Shown here piece by piece: positions 33,426 to 44,783 of a stretch of DNA of 64,000 nt. Both the position numbers and the translations under genes were made by a program. The DNA is taken from contig NC_092674.1 of the NCBI RefSeq assembly GCF_964355755.1, forward strand, positions 13,645,001-13,709,000. The letters are read 5' to 3'. The notes under the pieces were generated by a model, which made no database searches, was not told the DNA's origin, and was given only the letters and a program-made list of their open reading frames with translations. Within the stretch, counting starts at the first letter, position 1. Every line of letters begins with the position of its first letter. The DNA comes from Antedon mediterranea (Eukaryota; Echinodermata; Crinoidea; Comatulida; Antedonidae).

Positions 33426-34213
33426 TATATGTAAACATAGGCTTGATTTTGTTCTATTTTTGCATTCTAATCCACCCCTCCTTTTTGGATCCACCTTGGC
33501 ATGTTGTATTAAAACATTAGGCCTATCATAACCATCCCACAACTAAAAAGTTTGTTTTGAACAAAACACTAATTCGACAAAATACGTATACATCGTAATA
33601 AGACTTGCAATGAATTTATTCATTTTATACCGTTACACATTCAAACATAGTACTACTGTATTTAGCCTCTTTGACTCCATTGGTGACTTTCTATCTTCAT
33701 TTTGTAGAATCGAAATAAAAAGAATAACATGAAATCGTTCTACTTTCAACGTCGCGTCTAAACCGTAATTCGACGACGTCATCATCATCTTAGTGCCTTA
33801 TAACATTGGATCGTCGAGGGGTCATTCCGAGCCGGATCGGAATCGTAGCCGTGGTCGTTTATGCTTAACTTATACATTTCCGTTTCCATACCACCACTAA
33901 TATGATTAGTGTCGCACATACAATCGGTAGTGGAATTTTAACTTTAAAATCATTTTGCGATTGCAATCCTAAATTGAAAAAGAAACTAGCTATTATTTCA
34001 ATTAGATGAGTATATTATTAGCATTTTATTACAATTATAATTTGGGTTTTTCCATCATCATTATCATAATAATTATCATCATAATTGTTATCTCAATATT
34101 TACATCTTTGTATTATTATTCCCCAAAAATATTAACAATTAAAACAAATTAGACTTTGAATTTGCCATTATTAGTCACTTCCGTAGAAAAAAACAAACAA
34201 ACAAGGATTCAGG

Positions 34214-34325
34214 TTTTAGTCGCGTGCGTGCAACGCGACTCTACAGCTCACTTTGTCGGTCGGAAGGTTGGTCGGTAAATACTAAATTAAGCACACGACT
34301 GCAGCCATGTATATGTCCTTGTTAT
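34214..34325 (+). repeat. Short complete copy of the CGGT-array repeat family
   Basis: Opens with TTTTAGTCGCGTGCGTGCAA and CGCGACTCTACAGCTCACTT, has one CGGTCGG, and ends GCACACGACTGCAGCCATG and GTCCTTGTTAT. Compared with 9453 and 24632 it has lost the body and most of the tetranucleotide array, so the minimal unit is about 110 bp. Confidence 0.65.
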
Positions 34326-34329
34326 TTTA

Positions 34330-35040
34330 TCAGAGTGCGCTTTTATACTTGCCCATGCAAAGTATATAACCACATATTAAGGCAGAAAAAGACAGTGCGG
34401 AGCACGGGTTACTACTAGTACATATAAATGCTATTATACATGTTATTATAAAAAGTACTTCCTAGTTCTACACAGATTGGCCTTGGTGGTCGTAAAACAG
34501 TAATGTTACGGAAAAGTGGAGTCTTTCATTATCAAAACATTTTCTGCATTTTTCCTATCATTTTCAGTATTTTAACATAAAACAACTAAGAAACAATTGA
34601 AAACCATTAGGCCTACTAATTAAGTTGAGTTAGATAATGTTATATTTATTGACGATTAAAGCGAATTTATGATTTGCCCTGAATAGAGGTGGTTTTCACA
34701 AATTGTTTTACATTATATAGGCCTAGGCCTAAACATATACAAATAAACTGTATTACTGACAGTTGATTCTTAACGTTTTAATTGTATTAGTTAATACTGT
34801 AATTACATTTTTTCCAGTTACAATATCCCTTATCAACAAAACAAAGTGGACTTGCTTATTTTGTCTGCACCAATATGTCGGCATTTAAAACAGTATACTG
34901 TGTCATATTGTGAGTATTCAATCCAAACATATTTGTCATATAAAGAAGAATTAAATGCTCTAAATTGCTTTCCAATTAAATGGGAGGGGAAAAGTTATAT
35001 TTCGAGGTTGGACTGGCTGACCGTTTCTCGAAAACGACAA
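34330..35040. other. Non-coding stretch
   Basis: AT-rich sequence between repeats. The short frame at 34846-35097 runs into the minisatellite and shows no domain. Confidence 0.35.
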
Positions 35041-35043
35041 GTC

Positions 35044-35257
35044 ACTTGGGTCCAAACGTACACTCACAGCCGTTTGTTTTTCCACAGTCACTGGTAGCTT
35101 TACTTCATCGTACACTCACAGTCGTTTGTTTTTCCCCGTTACTGGTAGCTTTACTTCATCGTACACTCACAGCCGTTTGTTTTTCCCCAGTCACTGGTAG
35201 CTTTACTTCATCGTACACTCACAGCCGTTTGTTTTTCCCCAGTCACTGGTAGCTTTA
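35044..35257. repeat. Minisatellite (50-52-bp unit), left part
   Basis: About four units of CGTACACTCACAGCCGTTTG, TTTTTCCCCAGTCACTGGTA, GCTTTACTTCAT. The array is cut within a unit at GCTTTA (35252-35257) by the LINE and resumes at 40186 with TTTACTTCATCG. Confidence 0.93.
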
Positions 35258-35489
35258 TATATATATAACTTTATTCACAATCTCAGATAATACAAAGTAC
35301 ATGCAAAATTAATTGAGGTTGTGAACGGGGTTAAGCTGTAAGCTAATGCTTTAGACGCAAAGCCCCTTAAAACGAGAAAAAAACAAACAAAACAAACAAA
35401 ATTGTAATTGAAATTTAAATAGATAAATAATTAAATAAATAAATAAATAAAAACAATATAATGCACCATATTAATTTTAACGATAAAAA

Positions 35490-38400
35490 TACTAACAATG
35501 GAAATAATGCAGTGATAATAACAAATCAAATGTCGAGAGAAAATGAATTAACCAGTAGCTTAAAAATAAAGATAACTGGTGACAAACATTATCATGAATT
35601 TTATGTTTGAACATACCAATACTGGTTGACATTTTAATGTCATTGGGTAGTGAGTTCCACACATTAGTGCCTCTGTATGTGACACTTTGTTGGCCCAATA
35701 GGGTCCTTTTGAAAGCAGTGCTTAAATTCTCTTTAGCACTTGTCTCATGATTACTGTATGTTTGGAATTGTTTGTAGCAAAGAAAGAATCAAAAGTAATA
35801 GGCAACTTCTTGTGATGAAACTTAAACATGAATATCGCAACACTTTTTTGGTACAGCTCAGATAATTTTAATGTTTTTGTGCTGGCAAAGAGTGGTAGAG
35901 AAGGATGATGAAAAGGAACGTTGCAAACAATTCTAAGTGCTTTCTTTTGTCAAATATAAAGACGATTTAAAATAGTTTGATTAGTAGATCCCCATAGTGT
36001 TATGGCATATGTTAGGTTAGGTAATATGAGAGAGTTGTATATTTTTAATAGGATTTCGTATGGGAGTACGCATTTTATTTTATTCATGGTGCCTATAGCT
36101 GTTGAAACTTTCTTTGCGATTGAATTTATATGATATGCAAATGATAATTTCTCATCTAGATGAACACCAAGAAACTTTGTTTGATTTACTCGTTCTATAA
36201 TATCAGTATTAATTAGCAAAGTTAGATTTGACGTGTCAATTTTTACATTTCTACTAGTAAATACAATATAATTCGTTTTTTTGGTGTTCACAGTTAATCT
36301 ATTTGCAATAAACCAGTTAGAAAGACATGCCATTTCATAGTTTAAAATATCGAATGCTCTTGTAATATCATTGTGTTGCAGGAACACATTAGTGTCATCT
36401 GCATAAATAATAACGTTTGTGTTTCTACAGGCAAATGGCATATCATTTATAAAAATCAGGAATAGTAAGGGTCCAAGAATGGACCCCTGTGGAACACCGT
36501 ACTTAATGTATTTGGTTTCTGATTTTTTACCTTCTACGTTTACAAATTGTTTTCTAGTTGATAAGTAACTCTTAAACCAATCTAAAACGACACCTCTGAT
36601 ACCGTAATGTCTCATCTTCTGTAATAAAATGTGATGATCCATTGAATCGAACGCTTTTGATAAATCTAAAAATATTCCTATCATAAAGCATTTTTGTTCG
36701 ATTGCAGAGGTAATTTTTTCAAATGTATCTAATAATGCGTGAATAGTAGAATGTTGTTGTCGGAAACCATATTGTGATTTATTAAGTACATTGTTCTTAT
36801 TTAGGAATGAAATAGTTTGATTGCTAACAACCCGTTCATAAACCTTCGAAAGACATGGCAGTATAGATATGGGACGGTAATTGTTAATTTCTGATTTATC
36901 TCCGTTCTTGAAGATAGGTATTGTTTTTGCAATTTTAAGTTCGTCCGGAAAACAACCGGTGGCGAGTGATATGTTGATCAAATGAGTAATCGGTCGTTTA
37001 AGATAGTTTGAGTATGGTTTTAGATATAGTGCTCCAATGTCATCGTGCCCAGGTGTTTTATTAGTTTCCAAATTTTTGGGGAGAGTTTTAATTTCATCCT
37101 CAGTAACAGGTCTTAGAAACATAGAATTAACATAGTTTCCTGTTAAATACGAGGATGATTCTGTTATTTGTGGTTCTTGTAAGATTCGTTTTGCCAACGT
37201 TTCTCCAATGCTTGTGAAATAAGTATTAAACGCATTTGCTTTTTCTGAGGGGGTGTTAAATTGCTTAAAGTCATGATTTATTGTTGGTGGTAGTTGTCGT
37301 GTTTTTGTCCTTCCCATTATAGTGTTAATCGTTTTCCATGTCTTTTTGGTATTACTTTTATTATTTTCAAATTGAGTAAAGTAGTATTCTTCTTTTCGTT
37401 TCTTAATAAGTGCTGTAAGTTTGTTTCTGTATTTAGTATATTTCAGTTTATTTGAGGGAGTGGAAATTTTTTCTGTATGAACTATACAACCTGCCCTTAG
37501 TTGTTATTGACTTTGCTATGGCCTCGGTGATCCATTGAGATCGATCTTTATTTGCTTTTGCCTTAATTTTTTTCAAAGGAAAGTTTTTATCAATTAAATG
37601 TTTGAAGTTGTGAGCAAATGTTGAATATGCAATGTTTGCATCTTCTGTTCTTAGGACAGGTTGCCAGTTTTCACTTGCCAAGTCTTCCTTAAAGGATTCG
37701 ACTTGCTGGTGGAAATAAGTGCGTTTTAAAATAAATGACTGTTTTGTATTTTTTTTACGATTCTCAGATTTTGTGATTGCAAATATAGGATAATGATCTG
37801 ATATATCTGTGTAAATAATTCCAGTATTGATATTGTGATTATTTGTAGAATTACTATATATATTATCAATGATAGAAGATGTATTTTCTGTTACACGAGT
37901 CGGTTTATTAATCAGGGGCAAGAAAGAATTGGAAACAGTGGCGTCCACATGACATTGAACATTACAGTTTGAATGGTATAGGTTAAGGTCGAGATTAAAG
38001 TCGCCCATAAGGTATGAGTGCGTCTTTTCTTTGTTAATTATATTCATAACTTCTGTAAATTGATTATTAAATATACTGATTTTAGATTCAGGTGGTCTAT
38101 AAATGACCCCAGCTGAAATATATTTACCGTCAATTATTATATCTATGAATAAGGATTCAGCTTCAGTAATTAATTTAGATAAATCATCTCGTGGTTTGTA
38201 ACACAAATTGTCAGAAATATATAGAGCTACGCCTCCGCCCCGTCTACCCGTACGATTACGATTTACAAGCACATAGTTCGGCAAGTTAAAAAATGAAACT
38301 TCATCATTATCGCTCAACCATGTATCTTGAAGGGCAATGACAGAGAACTTATAATTAAGTGAGTCAATAAATTGTGAAAACTGGTCAAACTTGTTGACGA

Positions 38401-38560
38401 TACTACAACAGTTAAGTGACAGAAAAGAAACATCATCCGATATGTTTGAAATTTGTCTAAATTCTTCAACATGGTAGTATTTAGATTCATTATACTTAAG
38501 ATAGGGATTGAGATCTTCATCATCATCATCATCAGTAGTATTGCTTAAAAAAGGTAACAT
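35490..38560 (-). pseudogene. LINE ORF2: APE endonuclease and reverse transcriptase, broken frames
   Basis: The endonuclease segment (38560-37448) starts MLPFLSNTTDD, runs through VSFLSLNCCSI, GVIYRPP, MGDFNLDL and DISDHYPIF. The motif ALQDTWL has Asp where the catalytic Glu of APE endonucleases is usual. A change of frame at the six-base run 37467-37472 leads into the RT segment, open to 35950. That has NNYRPISILPCLSKVYERVV, QYGFRQQHSTIHALL, GIFLDLSKAFDSMDH, GVPQGSILGPLLFLIFIND, the catalytic IIYADDTNVF and TKFLGVHLDE. A TGA at 35950-35952 interrupts the frame, which stays open to about 35710. A further frame change leads to a C-terminal segment ending VTYRGTNVWNSLPNDIKM and FKHKIHD. Three breaks plus the endonuclease substitution make it inactive. 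Confidence 0.9.
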
Positions 38561-39232
38561 TAATAAAAAAAAAATAAAAAATAAATAAATAAATAAATAA
38601 ATATATATAGTTTTAAAAAAATAAATAAAATAAATAAGTTTAATTAAAAAATATTACTATATACTGTAACAGATGTTTAGATACAGTAGAGTAATAAGAT
38701 AACTATCTAGGCCTATCTAGTGTATCCGTCATGTTAACGTCAATGAGAAACTCAAAGACATAACATAAATAATAATACACAGTACGTCGGTACATTATAT
38801 ATAGTTATAATACAGATGTATTATATAATATATATAAAAAAAGAAAAAAAGAAGCAGCAATATAAACATACCGGTACTATTTCAGCCATTTTCTAGATAG
38901 TACGTACAATTAACCAGACAATCACATGTTCGTTATAGACTGGAACATCCTCTCACCTGTATCCCAATGTGTCTTGGATTAGGTTACTTTAGTAATTTAT
39001 TGGCTGGTTTGTTTACATACAGTGGTAGTATGACAGCAATATGTGTTTGACATGGGACATTCTCTCATCTGTATGCAAATGATTGTTACTTAATTGTGGC
39101 GTAATAGTAGGTGAGAACAATAACACATTTGACAGGAGACACCCTTTTATATGCAAATGTAATTGATTGTTTACATACATCGTAGTTTTTACGAAGACTT
39201 TGTTGACAAAAAACAAAAGTCGTATGAACGGC

Positions 39233-40036
39233 TTATGAGTGGAGTTTTCCGTTAATATAGAGGTTCCCGTTTCTAAACACTGGTCGTTTCCTTTCTCCGT
39301 ATGCTTTTGCCATTATTTCTCTGAGATTACGTTTCTTTTTAAGGTCAGTTTCTGGTAAGTCCTCTAGTACGAAGATCCCCTTATCTTTCAACACATGACC
39401 TGTTTTGGCTTGCATCAGTACTTGGTAGCGTTGCGGTCGAAACAGGAATTTAGCGATAATATGTCTAGGTGCTCCGGTCGGTGAAGTACGGGGTTTGCCT
39501 GTACGGTGGGCATTTTCGACTGTAATGTTCGGTAGTTTCAGATCGTTCTTTATAATTTCATTAATTTTCTCAATTGGAATTTCATCTATACTTTCTTTAA
39601 TTCCACCGAATCTCAAATTAAAACTTCTAGAGTATCTCTCAAGTTTAAGGATTTGATTTTGAAGTAATATGACGTTGTTCCGGTCGGCGTCCATTGATGT
39701 CTTAACCGCTTCAATGTCCGTACAAAATGATACGATTTTCTTCTCTATCTCTACGATTGAATCACTGGTAAATGCGATCGATTTTTCTAGTTCCGTTTGT
39801 TTATTTTCGATCTTGTCAATTCGTTTGAGTAAGGCCTCTTGATTTAAAATGATCGAGTTTAGCTTACCCTTGATGACGGTTTGAAATGTTCGAAGTTCCC
39901 GCCTCAGCATACCCACTTCTGTTGCTTCGGTTCCGTCAGGGTCCCCGCATTCAGAGTCAAGAGTTGATGATTCTCGGGCGAGTAGAACTCGATCTTTTTC
40001 TTTATCTTTTTTGTTATTTCTTCTTTCTCGGCTCAT
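39233..40036 (-). CDS. LINE ORF1 protein (L1-ORF1p-like, coiled coil plus RNA-binding domain)
   Basis: An intact 267-residue frame. The N-terminus is strongly basic and acidic (MSRERRNNKKDKEKD). A long coiled coil follows (about residues 45-140, ELRTFQTVIKGKLNSIIL... ILKLERYSRSF). The motif RSFNLRFGGIKE marks the start of an RRM-like domain, with NAHRTGKP and RHIIAKFLFRPQRYQVL following. The C-terminal part has FVLEDLPETDLKKKRNLREI, as in the C-terminal domain of transposase-22-type ORF1 proteins. It binds element RNA and chaperones nucleic acid in related elements. Unlike ORF2, this frame has no break. Confidence 0.87.
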   Translation of the reverse strand: MSRERRNNKKDKEKDRVLLARESSTLDSECGDPDGTEATEVGMLRRELRTFQTVIKGKLNSIILNQEALLKRIDKIENKQTELEKSIAFTSDSIVEIEKKIVSFCTDIEAVKTSMDADRNNVILLQNQILKLERYSRSFNLRFGGIKESIDEIPIEKINEIIKNDLKLPNITVENAHRTGKPRTSPTGAPRHIIAKFLFRPQRYQVLMQAKTGHVLKDKGIFVLEDLPETDLKKKRNLREIMAKAYGERKRPVFRNGNLYINGKLHS

Positions 40037-40185
40037 GTTGACGTGCAGTTGTATTCACCGTTTATATATATATATATATATATTCAAATGTGAGTTGGTT
40101 TTTTAATAGATGGCTGTATTTTAAGTATCATTATTGACGGATCAGATAGCCGATGTGTGTGTCTGTTACGAGCTCATCATCATCA

Positions 40186-40856
40186 TTTACTTCATCGTAC
40201 ACTCACAGTCGTTTGTTTTCCCCGTCACTGGTAGATTTACTTCATCGTACACTCACATCCGTTTATTTTTCCCCGTCACTGGTAGCTTTACTTCATCGTA
40301 AACTCACAGCCGTTTGTTTTTCCACAGTCACTGGTAGCTTTACTTCATCGTACACTCACAGCCGTTTGTTTTTCCCCAGTCACTGGTAGCTTTACTTCAT
40401 CGTACACTCACAGCCGTTTGTTTTTCCCCGTCACTGGTAGCTTTACTTCATCGTACACTCACAGCCGTTTGTTTTTCCCCAGTCACTGGTAGCTTTACTT
40501 CATCGTACACTCACAGCCGTTTGTTTTTCCCCAGTCACTGGTAGCTTTACTTCATCGTACACTCACAGCCGTTTGTTTTTCCCCAGTCACTGGTAGCTTT
40601 ACTTCATCGTACACTCACAGCCGTTTGTTTTTCCCCGTCACTGGTAGCTTTACTTCATCGTACACTCACAGCCGTTTGTTTTTCCCCAGTCACTGGTAGC
40701 TTTACTTCATCGTACACTCACAGCCGTTTGTTTTTCCCCGTCACTGGTAGCTTTACTTCATCGTACACTCACAGCCGTTTGTTTTTCCCCGTCACTGGTA
40801 GCTTTACTTCATCGTACACTCACAGCCGTTTGTTTTTCCCCAGTCTCTGGTAGCTT
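40186..40856. repeat. Minisatellite (50-52-bp unit), right part
   Basis: About 13 units continuing the array of 35044-35257. Units are 52 bp when they read CCCCAGTCACTGG and 50 bp when they read CCCCGTCACTGG; both kinds are interspersed. The two sides are clearly one array split by the LINE. Confidence 0.95.
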
Positions 40857-40859
40857 TCA

Positions 40860-41335
40860 TCAGTCACTGTGTAAGAAACTATAAATCAAAATAAAACCTT
40901 CATAAACGTAACACTTTTACGGTTGTTTGACCGTCGTTTATGGACTGACCAACAATATTGATAAATTAAACATGAATAGCGTTTTTACATATTTAAATAT
41001 TGTATAGTTTTTTGTTTGTGTATGCATGTAATTATTTTTATCATGTTTTTTAACATACGAATTTCAATTACTGTATTGGACAATAAATTTGAACTTGATT
41101 GTATTCATCGGTCCAATCAACGCACTCAACGGTACAGTACGGTATGTTTAACATTGTATTGAGAGTTGCATATATCATGACGTCACATTTGAGAATTAAC
41201 ATTCAACCTTTATTGATGTGAGTATGACTATGTTGTTAAGGGTCTATAATAGTTCACCTAAAATCCCAGCTGGACCTGCCTCATTATTTTAAGTATCTGA
41301 ATATTCTTCAAAATCAAAACCTGCTTCTGCTTCTA
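40860..41335. other. Non-coding spacer
   Basis: No exon or repeat recognised between the minisatellite and the fold-back complex. Confidence 0.3.
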
Positions 41336-41607
41336 TACTACTCTCTTAATGTAAACGAGTGATATTTCCACTCCAAATTTAGAGTGAACCGATGTTCACT
41401 CTTAAATGAGTGGTAATCCATTCCAATTTGAGCGACTGCCATAATTATTAAGCATAAAACGTACCACTCCTTCAACGAATGTGCATTTATTCCAGCTCGA
41501 ACTGTAAACACTCGCCACTCGACTCCGGGAGTGAACACTTTTGATCGAGGCAGCCAATCAAATGCAAGCATTTCCTAATTCCTATCGTCATCGCGCGCGC
41601 CCGGGCC

Positions 41608-42537
41608 GCCATTTTTTTTTCGTACATAAGTTGGGGACCCCCTCATGAAACGTCACAAAATAAACATGAATAATTCATCAGTTAAATTTTCTTGTTCCGT
41701 GTGCACCCAATCGTATAGCAACAAGAAGTGATTACAGTTTACACAAGTGCGGTAAGATTCTAGGCCTATCTCCGCTGTGGTTGCCGCGTGCGATTTCATA
41801 ATAGAATAGCGGCGTTTTTTGTGGATTATCGAAATAATCAGCCTTTAGTTTTGGTGTTTTTAATATAATTTATTACTAAAGAATTACGTGTTAAAATTAT
41901 AGTTTCTATTGATACTATTAGGCCTAATTACTAGTCTCTAAACCCACGTCTATTCTAGTAGTAGCTGTGTTGGTGTGTGTGACGTGTGTGTTAGAGTTAG
42001 GTATGACACAGTCCGAGTAATAAGTCAGCAAAATTAAACAATAAACATTACACAAAAATACATTTTTTATTCTCGTGGGTCTAATCTTCCCATCTCATGT
42101 GTTCATATACGCGCATTTTTAAAGTTCCTTTGAGTACATGCATATTGTTTGATAATAAAATAGCAGAATTAAAAAAATACAGTACACAAATTATACACAT
42201 TCTTTATTCTTGTGGGTCTAAGCTTTCTTTTGGCTATGTCCAATTACTACTTAGTTTAATGTCTTGCCTAGCTGTCGATTAGCCTCGACACATTTTGCAT
42301 AGTGGACCTGTGTGTGAAGAAGAGTGCGCGAAGGCAATCACGTGAATTGACCTAGAATCCTAGGCCTATTGTAGAAAGAATCGTATCGCAGTTGTGTAAT
42401 CACTTCTTGTTGCTATACGCTTGGGTGCACACGGAACAACAAATTTAACTGATGAATTATTCATGTTTATTTTGTGACGTTTCATGAGGGGTCCCCAACT
42501 TATGTACGAAAAAAAAAATCGCGCCCGGGGCTGCCGA
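41608..42537. mobile_element. Inverted-repeat element with arms of about 135 bp
   Basis: The left arm about 41608-41741 (TTTTTTCGTACATAAGTTGG, then GGACCCCCTCATGAAACGTC and on to CAACAAGAAGTGATTAC) matches the inverted right arm about 42396-42530, with a few differences. The interior of about 650 bp is non-coding. Both outer ends adjoin CGCGCCCGGG-type sequence, so the true TIR may start there. Confidence 0.75.
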
Positions 42538-42563
42538 TTGACTATTTCTCTCTCTCTTTCTCC

Positions 42564-43638
42564 GGGTGTCACGAAACCTAAGACCATGAAAGCTAAGACC
42601 CCCTAAGACCTAAGATCACGAAAGCTAAGACCCAAGACCTAAGATTACAAATTCTAAGATATACTACAGCTTAAAAGCAATAGGCCTACTTGTTTATCCA
42701 TACATAATTTTAAACACAGTAGGTTTCATTTATTACCATAAATATAATTTAATACTACCGCAAAACATAGATAAACTCACATTATTTTCGCCCGTTGAGT
42801 AAATGTATATTTTTTCTTTACAACAAACAAACTTGACGGGTTGTTTGTTGGTATATATTTACTCCAATATGTTGGTTCAGAGGATGTTTTTCTTACGCAC
42901 CTGCCTTTCTTGTATTTTGACTCCAAATTTGTTGACTAACTTTATCCTGAATACCACACTTTAAAATTAGGACTTATAAGTACTTTCAGAAGGAGAAACA
43001 CATAATAACAAATAAATAAATCCTTTAAATTTATGATTTTACAGACGTTTCTTTGTATACTGTAATGTAACTCCTCGAGCTCCCCATGCTCAATGTTTTT
43101 GTTTCTATGGAGCGCCAAAAGAGCAACAATAATAGTACAAGTATAAAAAAAGAAAGAAAACGAAACAAAAAAACTTATCATGATTTTTAAGTTAAAATTT
43201 ATTTGCCAGTATTTATTTCTTCGTACTTGCATGATTATACTATTATCATTACAATTTTAATTTTACATTGTTCCATCCACACTGTAGATGGACTCCAACA
43301 GAGTTTTCAGCCCTCTATATAATTTGTGCTCTTTTGATTTTCCATAGAAACAAAAACATTGAGCATGGGGATCTCGAGGAGTTACATTACAGTATACTGC
43401 TACTAGTGTACTGTAGGCTAGTCATTTTGTGTGCGAGAAAACGTCTGTAAAATCATCAATTTAAAAATGTATTTGTTACTTTTTATGTGATTCTTTTTCA
43501 TGAAAGTGCCAATTCTAAGGTGTGGTATTCAGAATAAATGTTGGGAGTTAAAATACAAGGCAGGTGCGAAAGATAAATATTTGTAATCTTAGGTTTTAGG
43601 GGGTCTTAGCTTTCGTGGTCTTAGGTTTCGTGACACCC
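42564..43638. mobile_element. 1,075-bp fold-back / MITE element with 10-bp target duplication
   Basis: Perfect terminal inverted repeats GGGTGTCACGAAACCTAAGA at 42564 and its complement ending at 43638, extending inward with CTAAGACC repeats. The direct repeat CTCTTTCTCC lies at 42554-42563 and 43639-43648. Inner arms (about 42893-43120 and 43330-43565) also pair. A related half copy lies at 51215-51360. Long TIRs with an 8-10-bp duplication would suit a Mutator-like or similar superfamily; the CT-rich target leaves the exact duplication length open. Confidence 0.82.
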
Positions 43639-43665
43639 CTCTTTCTCCCGCCGCATTCCAACGAG

Positions 43666-43729
43666 ATGGAGGAATTTTTTCACCAGATATTTGGTGAACA
43701 AGATCAACATTTAATCAGGATATTTAATG
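43666..43729 (+). other. Possible short first exon, unassigned
   Basis: ATG, 21 codons (MEEFFHQIFGEQDQHLIRIF...) and then GTAAAT, a passable donor. It sits just after the fold-back element and inside the outer TIR element, so it could be the start of a transposase-type gene, but no partner exon was found. Confidence 0.2.
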
Positions 43730-44783
43730 GTAAATTACATTTAAAATGTAGTTGTTGTTACCGTGTATTGTAGAAATGATTATGATTGTTTTGTAATGTG
43801 TTTACTGTTTTATTTGCGTGTGAATCCTGTTGAACTAGCCTAGCTAGGCTAGCCTACTACACTACTAAGCCTAGGCCTAGACCCCGAGCCCTGTTCACTC
43901 ACTGCAGCAGTGCAGACGAACGACGAACATGCGCATGGACCGGATGGCTCTCTGCTGCGGCCTTATTATTTACTATCCCAAGGCCTAGCCTATATAAGTA
44001 TTCATGCTCTATCTAGCCGACTTTTTAAAATTCAGACATTATATATTTAATGTCCAATTTGCCAGTCCACTTTTAACCTTTTCAATTTCTTTGAAGGTCC
44101 CTTATAAGAAATTACAACAAACATCAAACCAACTGTTATATTCCCATCTTATTCGCGATGAGGAGTAACGGAAATGAAATGTTTTTGATGAATTTAAATT
44201 CCCTCATAATTATGCAGTATGTATAGAGAAGAAGTGATTTGGTGACCACTCTTTTTTTTACTCCAAAACGAGTTGTCCCTCAGTTAACTCTTTGAAAGAG
44301 TGGAAGTTCACTCTAGTTTGAGTGGTTTCTCACTCTTTTACATTAAGAGAGTACTGTCGTCGGAACTATCACTCAGCGAATTTAGGTTTCTCCATTTCAT
44401 TTTTAACCATCTCTTCAAAATATATTTTATAATAAAATCACTTCGCTGACAAAGCCTCATGAGCTGCTTTATGTCTCTTCGACGAGGAAGCACAAGAACT
44501 GAAAAATGCATCCATAGTTCGTTGTTTTTTTTCTGACAATGATTGTCACTGGTGCAATGCGACCGGATCCATAAACATCCTTATGCTTCGATTTTGTATG
44601 CCTAGAAGCATAATCGTTCTGAAAATTGTCATTTCACAAAGCCGTTTTCAGGCTTATTCAACGGAACAGAGCGTCTAGTTTTGCAGCTATACGTACAGTA
44701 CGTCGTCTGATAAACTGAGTGACCGCATGTACGCGTTTCTTCTCAGCTGCTGATTGATTCTCCTATACGTCGGCTAAAGTTAA

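Larger units (their letters stand above)
35258..40185 (-). mobile_element. Full-length two-ORF non-LTR retrotransposon (LINE)
   Basis: This 4.9-kb minus-strand element is inserted in a minisatellite. It is flanked by TTTA (35254-35257 and 40186-40189), which reads as a 4-bp target duplication within the interrupted repeat unit. The 3' end carries AATAAAGTT followed by a short TA repeat instead of a long poly-A. ORF1 encodes a coiled-coil/RRM-type protein. ORF2 encodes an APE-type endonuclease and reverse transcriptase. An unusually long spacer (38561-39232) separates them. The RT features suit the CR1/L2-like part of the LINE tree, but the clade is not assigned. ORF2 is broken, so this copy is not autonomous. 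Confidence 0.88.
41337..44355. mobile_element. Outer TIR element containing nested fold-back elements
   Basis: The left end (TACTCTCTTAATGTAAACGA, 41338 onward) matches the inverted right end (GTAAAAGAGTG... TTACATTAAGAGAGTA, ending about 44353). The arms carry several GAGTG / CACTC motifs over about 100 bp. TA flanks both ends (a TA duplication is possible). Inside lie an inverted-repeat element (about 41608-42537) and a fold-back element (42564-43638). A possible first exon at 43666-43729 (MEEFFHQIFGEQDQHLIRIF, then GTAAAT) lies downstream. No transposase core was found. Confidence 0.6.
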
